The notes: generated from the sequence alone by a model not told the origin. 64,000 bases of DNA from Carposina sasakii (GCA_014607495.2 CP053170.1:3224001-3288000), one strand, 5' to 3'; counted from the stretch's first letter, positions 20,578 through 57,910 are shown. Numbers and translations are program-made.

Positions 20578-20818
20578 AAATAAATAAATATTCCACACAC
20601 TACACATTAATCTAGTCCCACATTAAGATCCCTAAGGTCTTGTGTCGTGGGTACTAAGCAACGGTATATAAATACATTCTGATAAGTGTAGAAACATCCA
20701 TGACTCTGAAACAAACATCGATATTCATAATATCAATGTTTGCACCTACCGGGATTCGAACCCAGGACCTATGGCGTCGCAGGTAGGGTCACTACACACT
20801 AGACCAATCGGCCGTCAT
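20578..20818 (-). mobile_element. tRNA-headed SINE, reverse copy
   Basis: It reads in reverse from the head (GGCCGTC end at ~20818, with GGGATTCGAACCCAGGACCT as the complement of the B box) to the AAATAAATAAATA tail. It lies just beyond the TRAPPC12 stop codon. A possible TRAPPC12 polyadenylation signal, AATAAA on the reverse strand, is at ~20553-20558. Confidence 0.85.
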
Positions 20819-20842
20819 AGGTATATCTACAAATAAATAACC

Positions 20843-23800
20843 TTAATTTAATTTCAAACACTCCATAACATTAGGAATAGTATCGCTTTTATATTTGCAT
20901 AACATGCGCAGTAAATTCAACTTCTTCTCTTGCGTTTTGGATGATTCAAGTTCGTATAACGTACATAGGTTTACGAGTAGGCTTTCATTTAAGCCTCTTT
21001 CTGGGTCGGAGTGTATAGCCTTTTGGAGGATCGCTATCGCTTCCTTCAAACGCCCCATGTAGAGAAGGCATACTGACAGGTTGTTTGCCACCTGTAAATT
21101 AAATAAAGGCATATTCAAATAACTGGTCAAGTGCAAGTTGGTGTCGCGAACGAAGGGTTTTGTATCATTTAAAAAATCTGCAAAAACGCAGTTTTTATGG
21201 CCTTTAAAATATTTTAGATGGTATGTAGGTATCTGTGTATTTTTTGAGATAGCGGCAACAGAAATACATAGGTAGGTATATACGGCTGTGTGTTCACGAA
21301 ATGAGAGCCAGAGCTGCAAGATCCCAAATCGACGCTTAGCATGACGGGGATATACTAGGTAGTCGGTAACCGGCTGTATACCGAATAGTAAAATTAATTA
21401 ATTAGTTTAGTACCTACTGAAAATTAAAAATACCCGACGCACCCTAATATTTCTGATCCCGTTCACCGCGCCTATATTCAAATAAAACTGATCGCGTCAT
21501 GTAACGCGATAAAGAGGCGAATATCCGGCCTCTTAGCTTGCCAAATATTCGGTATCCGGCCAAACCATTATTCGTTTCATCTCTAATAATCAGTAATGAA
21601 TGAGTGAACACCCCCCCCCCCACAAGTTCCTCGTCGACAGACATTACTGCCCACACTGCTCACCATGATGTCTGTGGGGTCATGTTCCCTCGCCCGCAGC
21701 AGCTGCGCGTGCGCGTCGGCGTAGCGTGCGTGTGCCGCGTGCAGCAGTGCCGAGTCCACCAGCTCACGCAGGTCGGGCGTGGGGCAGCTGCAGGGGGGTA
21801 CGCTTTTATTGTTATGTATGTACTATCAACCCAGGCGCCAGGGTCAAACCCTAAGCTGTCATTCCGTATGCAGTGCGTTAGAAAATAAAAACTTAGAAAA
21901 CATTACAATACACTCTTTTACTATTGACGAAATCTCACCTTTATATTCGTAAAGTGAACGCATCAAGATGTGCGCATAAATTAACGCAACCGTTACTTTA
22001 CACTTTGGCTGTAACCAGGGATTTGGTATCTCCTATGTAAGGATTCGGCGGGAAAAGCTGGAAGGGTGCAGGTGTAATTTTCTTGTGAAAATGAAAAATT
22101 GTTGTAGATGGCTTCCATGTGTCCGTAAAATGATGTTTTCTGATAGATTAGTTATATTTTGTTTGCTTGTGATGTGAATCTAGTGCGTGTGCATGGTTTT
22201 ATATGCAGGTAAGCCGAGTAAAACTTTAGCCGGATTACGATCTCTTCATGGGCGCATGTAAGTTGTTTCTGCAATTATTTTTGATTCTTACTAATTTTAA
22301 ACTCGTTCTTGAGGATTTATCCGACGTTTCCACTCATCATCATTGTCAACCATCATAAATTCAGAATACATTTTACTAAACAATGATTAGGCTGTATGGG
22401 CTTAGTTCCCCTTGCCTTTCCTTCGGGATAAACTAAAAAAACAAAAAATGTAACTACTAATAAAAGCCGCAAATGTCACTTTGACATTCTCTTTTCTTCG
22501 CCAGGCTGTAATGTTAAGCGAAAAGCTATGTATGCATACCCCTTTTGTTACACCTGTATAAATACCATTGCGCCCACGACGACACAAGACCTTAGGTATC
22601 TTAATGTGGGACTAGACTACGTTAATATGTTGTGAAGTGTGTGAAGAAAAGGAGTAAGGCACGAAAATGATCATGAGACACTTACATATCCTGCCTACAT
22701 TCCCTGGCAGCAGCCAAACAGTCCCCTGCCGCCTTCAAATGTCCCGCTCTCAGCCACAGTCGGCAGAGGGCGCTGTTATACGCTCGACGTTGAGACACGG
22801 TCGTCGCTTCATCGCGCAATGCTAGCAATACGTTACTGGCTTGACGATAGTCCTGGAATAAATCTATATCTATACATCTTCTATAGGTACCTACTAAAGT
22901 GTGATTTTTTGGTCGTCAACGTTCCCGAAAACTACGAAATCTCCCCATCATCACGATCATTTTTCTCCATGGAAGCATACCTGGGAACTGTCTGGTTCCC
23001 AAGATATTAGGGTCCAAAGTTGAGTAAATAGACTGCGTTTTTCTGCATACCTAAAGTGCTTATTAGCGCGCGTAGCAAGATTTTTTCACGAGAAATAATT
23101 AATATCTGTCTATGAAAAAACTAGTATAAACACTGGACACTATAAATTTCGCTAAAAATTACTTTCTTTTCCCAGCATTTTTTATGACATAAACTTACTT
23201 TATTTGTTGTATAGAGTATGTACCCTTCGTTAAGGGTGGCAACGAAAAAACATCCTGTATAATAAAAATGTAACGGATAGCTGTCTGTACATGGAAGATA
23301 TATGAGAAAAAATATTATAGGAGACCTTTATCAACGCAATAGGACCCAAAACGATAATTTTTGGAATTTTTGTCTGTTTGTCGGTTTGTCTGTGCACGCT
23401 AATCTCAGAAACGCCTGGACCGATTTCGATGCAGTTTTCAGGAATATATTGTGACAGGTCCCACTTAACATATAGGCTACTGTTTATCCCGGATAATTTC
23501 GACATTTTGTTTTTTCTAGAAGTCCAGGCGGACGGAGTCATAAAGTAAGTTTATGCCAAAAAAATGCTAAGAAACGATGTACTTTTTTGAAGAAAAAAAA
23601 ATGTTATTACTTGATCGGGCGAAATTTATAGTGTACAGTGTTTATGTTAGTTTTTTCATAGACAGATATTAATTATTTCTCGTGAGAAAATCTTGCTACG
23701 CGCGTCTATGTGCATTTATGCAGAAAAACGCAGTCTATTTACTCAACTTTGGACCCTAATATCTTGGGAACCAGACACTTCCCAGGTATGCTTCCATGGA

Positions 23801-26800
23801 GAAAAATTAACGTGATGATGAGGAGATTCCGTAGTTTTCGGGAACGTTTACGACCAAAAATCATCCTGTATAAGAGGAAGTCTGAAAGTTGCGCCGATCA
23901 CAGACAAGTTACGAAGTAACCGTCTGTCTTGTTACGGGCATGTAAAGCGACGGGATGAGAGGCATATTTTACAGAGAGCGTTGTGCATGAATGTGGATGG
24001 ATATAAAGGAAGAGGTAGACCAAAGAAGTGTTGGATGGACTGTGTGAGAGAGGATATGCGTGTACTGTGGGAGTGAGCGATGAGATGACGGATAATAGGG
24101 ATGAATGGAAGAGAAGTACATATTGCACCGACCCCAAATAAATGGGAACAGGGCAGGAAGATGATGATATCAGTTATTTGCATATAGATAAATATGGGTA
24201 ATAGTGATAATATAATAATTGAAAATTTAGCTCCTTATTTAATTAACACCTAAGCAGTTGGCAAAATTACGTTTCACTAACCTTCAAAGCGATAGCACAG
24301 TTGACAATAGAGTGGCGCACCCGCGTGTCCCTCCCTGCCCACAGACGGAGGGACTCGGTCTGGTCCTCCTCTGTTATTGAGGAGGTCCCGTCCTCTGTCT
24401 TTCCCTCCCTGAGGTTTGCTATCATCTGTTAAATACGAAAATCACATTAACTACATACACTAAAATACATCTATATCTATATATCTTAATATATATAAAT
24501 CTCGTGTCACAATGTTTGTCCTCAATGGACTCCTAAACCACTTAACCGATTATAATAAAATTCGCACACCATGTGCAGTTCGATCCAACTTGAGAGATAG
24601 GATAGTTTAAATCTCAAATTATAGTCGCAATTTTAATTTATTGCTAATTATTTGTCTGTTATACCTTTCGACTTGGTTGAGTAAGTAATCAATAGATGGC
24701 GCTGCTTTGGTAAACCGACAAACGTGTCATATAAGCTACAATTCAATTTCCACGCGGACGAAGTCGCGGGCGTCCACTAGTATATATATAAAAAATCCGT
24801 GTCACTGTGTATGTTCTGAATAAACTCAAAAAATTTGGTCCAACTTAGATGATAGGATAGTTATTATTTAAATTAATGGTCTTAATAACTAATAATTAAT
24901 AAAAAAACTGATCATCAACGTTGGTTGTTGTTATTAATCGTACGTTCCATAAGTCTGCAACAGATGGCGCCTTCTGAATTCTTCTGTCTTTTCTGCAGTC
25001 CACGCGGACGGAGTCGCGGGCGTCCGCTAGTATACATATAATAAAATTGTAACGGATCGATGTTTGTGCACGCTAATCTCAGAAACGGCTGGACCGATTT
25101 CGATGCAGTTTTCAGGAATATATTGTGACAGGTCCCACTTAACATATAGGTTACTTTTTATCCCGGGTAAATGTTTTTACCCCGGATAATTTCGACATTT
25201 TATTTTTCTGCAGTCCACGCGGACGGAGTCGCGGGCGTCCACTAGTGACTACATAAAAATTTGGACGTAAGTCATTTCGGACACCGATTGTCTGAAAGGC
25301 CTAGATCAAATTGTAAAAGTAGGCAACAAAGATATTTTGTGTCGGAACCCCCCCTCAAGCCTATAATAACAAACATATATATGTCGAAGGCATATTGTAA
25401 AACACGCCCTATTACAAAACGACTAGGCAACAATAATGAAATTCGTCTGACGTAATTTATGGATGACCCCTTATTGCGAATTTTTATATAAATATTATGT
25501 AGTAAGGATGAGATTTAAGTGCTTTAGAAGGAGTAGATATACTTAGTACATAAAAATACCTGTGTAATAACATGTCTAAGCCCACACAGCGCCGTCAACG
25601 CTTTAGCCGGGTTGCCCGCATGTGCCGGCAACTCTGCCAGCAGCAACCTTAGCGAGAATGGCACCAACGAGCCCGGACGGGATCCGTACGTTTCTGGGTA
25701 CATCTGGTGAAAACCATGATTTAGGGTGAGGACTGCAATTCAACTGCAAGTCGACTGCAAAATTCATGTTCATTGCATCCGCACCAACTGCATTAAAACT
25801 GCAACGGATCAATTTTGCCTAATTACTCTAAGTAACTTGCAGAAGCAGAGCTATAGCAATGCGACGGCGAAAATTGTGAGTGCACGGGCGACATATATTT
25901 TTACTATATTCATTGTCGCATTGCTACCGCTTTTTACAAGTAATACCTAAGTGTATATAGGGTGTATATAGGGTGTAACAAAAGAGGTAATTAGTAATTA
26001 CAAAATATTGATTCTTGAAAAACACATTCCTCGCAAACTCGCTAGGCATCCTCGTACATCTCTGGTGGAAACGCAGCCTTAATAAGTAAAGTAGGTATAC
26101 TTCTTAATGTTTCCTTTGTTTATGCTAGAATACATACTTTTCTGTTACACCTATTCTTAGTTAAATTATCGACTGAAACTGTATTCATTCTCGATTTCAA
26201 TTGTAAGTAGGTAGGTAGGTATCTTTAATTTTTTAATTTAATTTAATTTAATTGTTGGATGCTTGGAGAAATCTCTGATGTCTAAAACATAGGTTAGCCT
26301 AGTGTAGACACAGAAAGACATCCTAATTGTGTACTCACTAGAGATAGACTTAACACTTACTAATCTATGATGATCAAAGGTTTGTAAGTACTAATGCTAC
26401 TTGGCGAATAAATTTATTATTATTATATTATTTAGGTACTTATACAAATATACAAGCATGAGCTATAAATAATTAAATACCTGATAAAAAAGATCCGGTT
26501 TACTCAGATCCCCGAAGGCCTCCGCCTCTTTCATGAGCGGCTCCAGAAGCTGTATCCTCAGCATCACGGCGAAGCGGGTCAGCCATAACTGCAGGGATAG
26601 TGCTGTGTGTTTACTGGGCCGCTGCAACTTGCCTACACCTAGGAAATAGAGGAGATTAGGTGTTTATTTGAAGATTATACACACAGATACAGTGGCAACA
26701 ATGAAACAAGACAAGGTAGAAACATAGAATCCTAAGGTAGAAACGAAAACAATCTACATAAATAATCTTATTTACACACATCATCATCATCAGCAGCCAA

Positions 26801-29800
26801 GGGCGTCGCCAGCCGATGGCGCAGGGGGGGGCAAGTTGACTTTACCTACTACAATTCATACTTTTCTCATTCTCTATGAATGAGAAAAGTAGGTATGAAT
26901 TGTAGGTAAAGTCGACAGCACATGAAACTTTTCACTTTTACTACGAGCCTTACATCTACAGCGATTGTAATAACAACAGTATCTTAGTACTATATACATA
27001 TATATTCTGTGACAGTACAGAGTCTAATATGTAAAGCTACACGAGCACGAGATCTTGACTATGCAATAAAAAACTTGTAAATGAGTTTCTAATAACATTT
27101 ATTAGAAAAATAAAATAAAAAGGAGTTTGAATTCGATTTTCGACGTACGGGAATGATTGTTCAAGGCTTGAACTTCAAGCAAATCAACTCAAAGACTTAG
27201 GACTTTGGTTGTATTATATTTGGAAACTTTTTTAGAATCTCTAGGGGGGGGGCAGCTGCCCCTCCCTGCCCCCCCTTGGCGACGCCCTTGTAGCCTATTG
27301 CAGTCCACTGCTGGACGTAGGCCTCCCCCAGGGCACGTCACAAGACTGCCATGGGGGGTATTTGCCCATAGTCACCACGCTGGGCAGGCGGGTTGGTGAC
27401 CGCAGTTTGTATTTTGGACTATGTTGTCAACACGGGAGGCGCTGCTGCCCACCTACCGGAAACCCTTAATCGCCTCGTACGTACACACATACATACATAA
27501 AATTATGCCCCTATCACGGAAGGGAACGCAGAGATCACGGATCTCCACTTGCTATATACCGTCCTGACACACCTCTTTCGCTTCAACTACTTTCTTGATA
27601 TGCACGCTCGTCGTCGGTTTAGGGTAGGTACTCTTAACCTAATCTCATTTATTTTTAAGAAAACACCCGACAGCGTAAAAATGTTGACCCAGTGTGACTC
27701 TCACGATGAATCTCTCGGCTCCTTGACATATATTTAATTGTATCAGGCGTCACTATTCGGAAGTTCAAATCTCTATTGAGGGGTCGCCCACCACCGGGCC
27801 CTACACCCTCCGCTGACCCTCGGATCTGCCGACTCATGATCACGAACACAAGACACCACAGTCGCAACGAGAAGCCAGATCCAAGCACCTAGCATGCAAC
27901 CATAAATACATAGCTGCTAATCCGAAAACCAATAAAAAAATTTAATCGACATATGTTTCGCCAACACCCGTGGCATCATCAGGATTAGTTTTCCATGTTA
28001 GTTCTAACTACCGAACCAACTAATTAACATCCTTGACATATGTTCCTGTACCCTTAGATGGGGAGAGGGCCTCCACAGTTCTCACGTATTTATTGTATCC
28101 ATGTCTTCCCTACTTCCTAGGGAATAGCATATTATTACTCGCCGCTCTTGACTAAAGTGCCTGTGTCCCCTAGATGGGGCAGAAGGCCTCAACAGGTCTC
28201 TGCCATCACGCTCGGTCTTGGTTTTGGTTCGCTCCAGGTCTTCCCTACTTTGTTCACTTCTGCGATGATCGTCCGCCGCCAGGTCTGCTTAGGGCGGCCA
28301 CTTTTACGCTTTCCTTGAGGGTTCCAGGCTAGGGCTACGCATCGTCCACCGCCAGGTTTGCTTAGTTTAGCCACTTTTACGCTTTCCTTAGGGGTCCCAG
28401 TCTAGGGCTTGCCTTCATATGTGGTTGCCCTCCCTTCGGAGCAACGCTTGCCACGTTTAATATAGATGTAAATGTAGTGTAGTAGGGAACAGGTGTAAAT
28501 GTCCTACATTAATTCATTATCCTGACTACATTACGCACTGATAACACTATGCACACACACAGAACACTTACTTACTATTATTAAATTAATTGGTTAATGT
28601 GTCTATTGTGTATCTAATTTAAGAAATGAACGTAAATATAAAAACTACAAACTACCAGGCATTTGACACTTGCGATATAAGTTTTCGTAAAACTACCTTC
28701 AAATCCGAATCTATCTACAGCTTCGGATATGGAAGAATGCGTTTCACTGTATAGTTCTTTTGGATGATGACGCTAGTTACCATGTGTCTGACTATAGTAC
28801 CGGTGTTACTGCATACAAAAAAAAATTAGTTCCGAAGTCAGGCATAGCAGCTATAAAACGGAGCAGAATGAAACTTACTATATGAAATGTGCGTCTACCC
28901 TCAGATTGATTACCAATATAGTTCGCGCAGGCACCAAAAGATGGCGTTAAAAACTGATGGTACGACTATACTAAAACGCGATGTTATTTAGTTCGCGAGA
29001 TATCATAGGGTTAAGTGAATAGAAAAATAGTGCATCTCTGGTTACACAAATTTACCTTTTTGTCTTGACAAGGTTGCAATTTGTCGACGAATTGCGGCCT
29101 AAGATAGTATAGATAGACAAACTAGCTGCTGTCTGCTGCTCCGCTCGCGTGGATATCTCTTATTGCGTGGAAAGGGTATAATTTCTTTTTTGTAATAAGT
29201 ATGTGTTTTTATTGGTTACTGGTGTTGTGTTTTTGTTATCAAGAGTACAGGTGTTACGTATTGGCCTACCACGGCGATCGCTGATACATCGCGGTGATTG
29301 CAATATCATGAGGATTCTCGGTAGGAAGGTACCGACCACTATACCAAGTACAAGAACTGACGCTGCATTAGGTGAATCATCGTCGTCACGGACCACCCAT
29401 GAAGAGGAGCGGATTGCTACACGGAATGGAGCCACCCGCGTCACTCTTGGTACACACATCGACCACTTGTCACTTGTCTTAGATATAATTTTGATTGTAA
29501 GAAAAAGTATTGATTAATTAAATTTTAGTTAAATAGATTTTGGTTTTTTTAAAGCCTCCGGCTCTAGCATTTGTAATTCAGGTTTGTATATCTTGTACAT
29601 AATAATAAAAAACAAAATAATAGTACATATACGACCTATTCTCACATAAAACGAAATTATGGGGGGTCGAAAATGCTACGAGAAAAGGATGATACGGCCG
29701 TGCCGTGTTTTTTTCTCGACTGGCAGATAAAATTTCATAAAAATCAGTCGCAATCAGTTTTTTCTTCCTACTGAAAAGTTACACTTAGGTTACATGAGAT

Positions 29801-31369
29801 TTACACTCTAAATTTTACAGTAAGAGTAACAGTAAGTTTAAGAGTCTAAAACATCGGTAGTACCAACCTTGCCCCTTTTGCTCCAATAACACCGCGGTGA
29901 GGTTGGCAGCGGCCCGCAAGGCTCCCGCGCGCAGTAATTCCCGCAGTCCCGCCTCGTCCCGCGACACGTGGTCAGCCCGCGCGACGCCCTGCCGTCCCGC
30001 GCCGCTCACCCCTAGGTACTTCACGGCTACCGAGTGTAGGGCGTCTGGCTGGGGAGGTATTGTTACCTTATAGACTCCGACTACAGTATAGGATAGGGTA
30101 TCCGTAAGATATATTCCCCATACTTCACAACACATTAACCTAGTCCCACATTAAGATCTATAAAGTTGTGTCGTGGGTACTAAGCAACGGTAACTATATA
30201 AATATACCTATATAGATATATAAAAATTTAAACATTAATGACTCGGAAACAAACATCGATATTCATCATATCAATGTTTGCACCAACCGGGATTCGAACC
30301 CAGGACCTATGGCGTAGCGGGCAGGGTCACTACCTACTAGACCAATCGGCCGTCAAGTACCTATAGAGCGCCAGTACCGCTTAGCTGGCCTTAGCTGAAT
30401 TGTGCCCTCTACTGATGATAGTGACGTGGCTATAAGGTAGCCTTTTCTGAGTCTATGGATAATATGTTGTAAAGCGCGCTCTATAATTTTGAGATCCGTA
30501 GACGAACAAGGGATCACAGACATAGCCCAAAGGTCCGCCAACTTAAAATGGCAATGGGCTGGCACATAGCTCGAAGAACCGATGGAGTCGAAAAGTTTTA
30601 CCACGTATTGGCAAACGCAGCGTAAGGTGGACGGACGACCTAGTCACGGTTACGGGTATCTGCTGAATGCAGGCCGCTTCCGACCGTGATAGATAATGAT
30701 ACCTAAAAACAGTTCTAACGTACCTACAAGGTCCAAATCGTAGGCGGCTGTTAGTGATTGATTAAAAAGAATACATACATACATATAATCACGCCTTATC
30801 CCTTACGGGGTAGGCAAAGCACCAAGGGCCGATAGAACCACATGGTGCCACTTCTGACCAATTTCGAGGGTATAGTTAAGATGTACAAGTTCGGTTAGTA
30901 GTGACAGGTGATTAAAAAGAATGAACACAATAAATAGGGTAATTACCAATTCCTCCTCCAGTACCAAGCCAGGCATCGTCAGCATATCCCGGTCAGGGAA
31001 GAAAGATCCCTTCGGCGATGACTGCGCCTACGCAATTAGATGGCTAGGAATTAACACACAAATTAAACCGCTGACCTCAAATAACCTGAAGCTTATAGTG
31101 TGTTTTTTGTATGACAGGCATCCAATAGAGAATTATCCGAAATTCTCGTGGGATTGGAATTTATTGGAATTTCGAAAGTTTAGGTTTCTAGGTAGGTGGA
31201 AGAAGTCCTGGGCATCCACCAATTAATCTCCTCTATAATTCCACTGTATCTACTTGACTAAACAAATTATTGTTAACCCAGATGCCAAAAGCTTTTATTA
31301 TGTAAAATAGGCATTATCTATAAAGATGTGAAAGGTTAGGTTTTAATACATACTTATTTCATAATAAAA

Positions 31370-31449
<80 letters not shown>

Positions 31450-33299
31450 TAAGATTCCAATTACCTTCTCCTAAAAATGTGCACCTAAATATTAACTTAG
31501 AAATAAAATTACATCAAATTACCTTTAGTAATATCTTTTTAGTTTCTTCATTAGGTAGCCATGCATCTCGCCTTCTATCTGCCTCCTTATCCACTGTAGC
31601 AGTCTGAAAAGGATTAAAAGTATAAAACATGTAATCTTAGATAGACAAAAAATTGGTAATGACATTAAAAACTTATTACCATATAATATCATATTGGTGC
31701 AGATATATGTAGGTATATATTAGATGCAGTAATAAGCCATAAATGTACACCTTACATGTTATGCATGTTAAACATGACATTTGATAGCGAAATGTACTGT
31801 ATGTACAAAAAGTGCATTTTTAAAAATATATTAAATAGGCTTACACTTGACCACAATGTGCCTGATGGTAAGCACCGTTGCAGTCTAAAATGGAGTGTGC
31901 TTGCCTAAAAGAAACCGGTTCGCTCTCGACTTGAAGACAGCAAGATTATAGTTCATGGGGAACATTCTATTGTATAGAATATTGTGTCAGAGGAGGAGAA
32001 TCAGATGATAGGATAGTTAGATTTTTTGATAAAACTTAGGAGAAATATTGATTATACATAGGAAAAACACATTATACTGTACTGTTGACCAATAAATTAA
32101 GAGCATCAGCTAGTATTCATCAAGTTAATTTCTTTTATAACTAAATACTATTAAAAATTGTACCTTCACTGCTAAGCTATCCATAGCCTCTGTAATAATA
32201 CTTGTGTTCACCACACTGCTTTTTGTTGGCAAAATCTGGGGTTCTGGACCAATGGTGTCAAAGAATGTAGATGGGTCAGGCAAACTGGAGGCAAACATGG
32301 ATGTGGAGCCGCTGACAGTGGGCAACACATCCAAGAGAGCCTCCTGAGGCTGCGTAAAAGATGCTGCTGTATTCTGAGGAAACAAGTTCGCTGCTGTTGT
32401 TGAAATTTCTGTAAGAAAGTTGTTAGTGATTAAAATTTTTTTTTATTTTTTTATTTCAGCACTTTGTATTTTATATAGTTTGTATGAATAACAAAATTAA
32501 AATTAAATATTAACTACCTATTAACTCCAAATATTTACAAATAAAAGACAGCCTGCAAATCCTCCACCGATGGCAGCGTGCCCAAAAGGCTGTCCGGTCT
32601 CTTTCCATCGTCGCGCACCAAACCAAGGGGTTCTAAGACAGATGGTGCCCCGGCAGTGGAGAGAGCCCGGCGGATGATGTCATTTAGGGTCGAATGGCGA
32701 AGTATGCGGCCCGCGCTTTTGGTACATGACAGCCTATGGTGTCCGAGTGGGTCGACAGCATCGCCACACTGACATCGGTGGGGGACGTTACAGGGTGCGC
32801 CTAAACGGAGGCAGGCTGCAATGCGAAATGTTGTTCTATCCAGAAGGGTGCCGACATTGGCCGACGGCAGTGCCTGCAGCCATAGACCCGTGATTAAAAT
32901 TAGTTTACCTATCAATGTTCTAGTGTTTGGCGTGAATTTTTTAAGATTATTGATAGAAGCAGAAAGGTCAAAGGACCTGAATTTTACCTACTGTATCTTA
33001 CAGAGATCAAAAAGCTAGCAAGTTAAGGGGTTATTATTTCAGTACTGGTTACAGTATTGGTTTGTAAGGTTTATATAGGTTTTATATGAGAGCTTTGCTA
33101 CTGTATATTCGTTCTCTTCTATACTCTATCATCATTACTTTCTTTAAAATGAAAAAAACATATAACCACCTTCCCCATCACCAAGATAAACGCTCTGAAT
33201 CATGTCCGAAGGTGAAGTTCCAATCTCATCGAAGAATTGTGACGCTGGGGGTATATCAGATTCACCGAAATACTGGCTTAAAGACGGCTTATTATCCAT
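20843..33299 (-). CDS. TRAPPC12: TRAPPC12, trafficking protein particle complex subunit 12 (11 exons, 573 aa)
   Basis: Exons: 33170-33299, 32164-32408, 31523-31603, 30947-31027, 29868-30066, 26481-26638, 25560-25703, 24282-24425, 22686-22852, 21664-21787, 20843-21091. Phases close at all junctions. Blocks collinear with the family: [50 protein letters not shown], and the C-terminal TPR segment [17 protein letters not shown]...[10 protein letters not shown] ending MECLKLN. TRAPPC12 is a subunit of TRAPPIII, a Rab1 exchange factor complex acting in ER-Golgi traffic and autophagy. The N-terminal part is shorter than in vertebrates but keeps Phe-rich [12 protein letters not shown] motifs. At the exon 5 acceptor a second AG (CCCCAG) would remove six codons, also in frame. 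Introns hold many repeats and LINE scraps. Confidence 0.95.
21608..21620. repeat. Poly-C run
   Basis: Ten or more consecutive C residues lie in the TRAPPC12 intron about 45 bp past the donor of exon 10. Such tracts are prone to length error. Confidence 0.8.
22035..22280. repeat. Two-copy dispersed repeat (GATTCGGCGGGAAAAGCTGG)
   Basis: About 250 bp from GATTCGGCGGGAAAAGCTGG to CATGTAAGTTGTTTCTGCAA is repeated with high similarity at ~50593-50835 in a VPS35 intron. No inverted ends or ORF are evident. Confidence 0.75.
22898..23262. mobile_element. CAGGGTG-type element copy
   Basis: TTTTTTGGTCGTCAACGTTC, then ATCACGATCATTTTTCTCCA and GGGTCCAAAGTTGAGTAAAT, to ACGAAAAAACATCCTGTATA. It is immediately followed by an antisense GGACGCCCGCG-family retroposon (~23262-23545) and then a second, inverted copy of the same element (23540-23873). 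Confidence 0.75.
23878..24168 (+). mobile_element. RTE-like LINE, 3' end of ORF
   Basis: The forward strand encodes [36 protein letters not shown] and a degraded [10 protein letters not shown] tail, followed by a GATGATGAT run. This is the C-terminal end of a second RTE-type LINE lineage. The frame breaks after ~24075. Confidence 0.8.
24490..25245 (-). mobile_element. Three adjacent antisense retroposons of the GGACGCCCGCG family
   Basis: Three successive ends CGGACGAAGTCGCGGGCGTC or CGGACGGAGTCGCGGGCGTC lie at ~24755, ~25010 and ~25225, each closing a separate 5'-variable copy. The pattern suggests repeated insertion at the same TA-rich target in the TRAPPC12 intron between exons 7 and 8. 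Confidence 0.75.
26798..27290. mobile_element. TIR element AAGGGCGTCGCCA with an internal hairpin
   Basis: It begins AAGGGCGTCGCCAGCCGATG and ends CCCCTTGGCGACGCCCTT. Inside, ~26837-26920 forms a near-perfect hairpin: ACTTTACCTACTACAATTCA pairs with TGAATTGTAGGTAAAGT around a CTCT loop. It appears inserted in a CCTATTGCAGTCCACTGCTG retroposon, whose (CAT)n end is at 26778 and whose body resumes at ~27293. Confidence 0.65.
28130..28400 (-). mobile_element. LINE 3' ORF remnant
   Basis: The reverse frame 28189-28374 contains [20 protein letters not shown], a block shared by another RTE-type LINE group. No RT domain remains. A second degraded copy of the same segment starts at ~28330. Confidence 0.7.
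28440..29810. other. TRAPPC12 intron sequence with an unassigned ORF
   Basis: This is a long intron part without a conserved exon. Around 29203-29517 both strands are open for about 100 codons. The forward frame includes [14 protein letters not shown] and [20 protein letters not shown] do not recognise a family and see no splice context, so it may be a transposon relic. Confidence 0.4.
31368..31450. repeat. (TA)n microsatellite
   Basis: A poly-A run leads into about 35 uninterrupted TA dinucleotides in the TRAPPC12 intron between exons 3 and 4, less than 80 bp from the donor of exon 3. Confidence 0.97.
32535..32915 (-). mobile_element. Retroelement C-terminal fragment (Cys/His-rich tail)
   Basis: The reverse frame holds [40 protein letters not shown] and [20 protein letters not shown]. 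This cysteine/histidine-rich tail follows the reverse transcriptase of a widespread invertebrate retroelement group that I cannot name with certainty. It lies within the first intron of TRAPPC12 and is truncated at both ends. Confidence 0.7.
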
Positions 33300-33930
33300 T
33301 TTTGATTAATTTTAGAAAATTATCTTATTGTTTGTCAACATTCTTTTCACAAATTTGACAATGACATTATCAACGTTTAATTTATGGCTGTAATGGCAAA
33401 CTTCAGATTCATACAGCCAAGTTTTATTTGCATCACCGGATTAGTGCTTCGGAATATGAAGAAAACCTATATTTTGCTATGATTATACCACATTTTATAA
33501 AAATTTATTGAGCATTAACAGATTGCCAAGCAAATACATTACAATTTTCGTAAAATAAAATTAACCCTGCCTTAAAATTCCTTTCGTTCCTTTTCATGAT
33601 TGCGATGAAAAAAATGTAATTTGTCAATGTCACTGTCAAAGTCAATCAAAAAAGCAAACACCACCCACCGTCGATAAAAATTTTGTGATTTTCTTCAAAA
33701 TAAAATAATATCTGCGGGTCTTTTTAACTATTGATATTCATCACAGGTAAGTTTATCAAGTAACCATTCGTAAAGTATAGCGAAAAATACCTACATCACA
33801 CCATGGAAGGCGAAAGTCTGCCAGCTATTTACACTTGGCTAAATGTTAGTTATACTTGCTGTTATTTAACGTTTTACTTGTTTATTAATTAGGCAAGATC
33901 TCTTAAAACGTGTTATATGTGCAGGCACAG
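33300..33930. promoter_or_regulatory. Divergent promoter interval, TRAPPC12 / VPS35
   Basis: The coding starts of TRAPPC12 (reverse) and VPS35 (forward) lie 631 bp apart with no repeat between them. On the VPS35 side a consensus donor CACAG|GTAAGT at 33746/33747 pairs with the acceptor GTGCAG at 33919-33924, implying a non-coding first exon ending at 33746. An ATG at 33803 in strong context (CACACCATGG) lies inside that 5' intron. Confidence 0.7.
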
Positions 33931-57820
<23,890 letters not shown>

Positions 57821-57910
57821 ATGTAAAATCACCCCCAGTTTCTCGAAGGTTAGTTAACGTTCATTCCCGATTGAAGGCCTAGAAAGATAAATTTGATGAT
57901 GTCTTTATAT

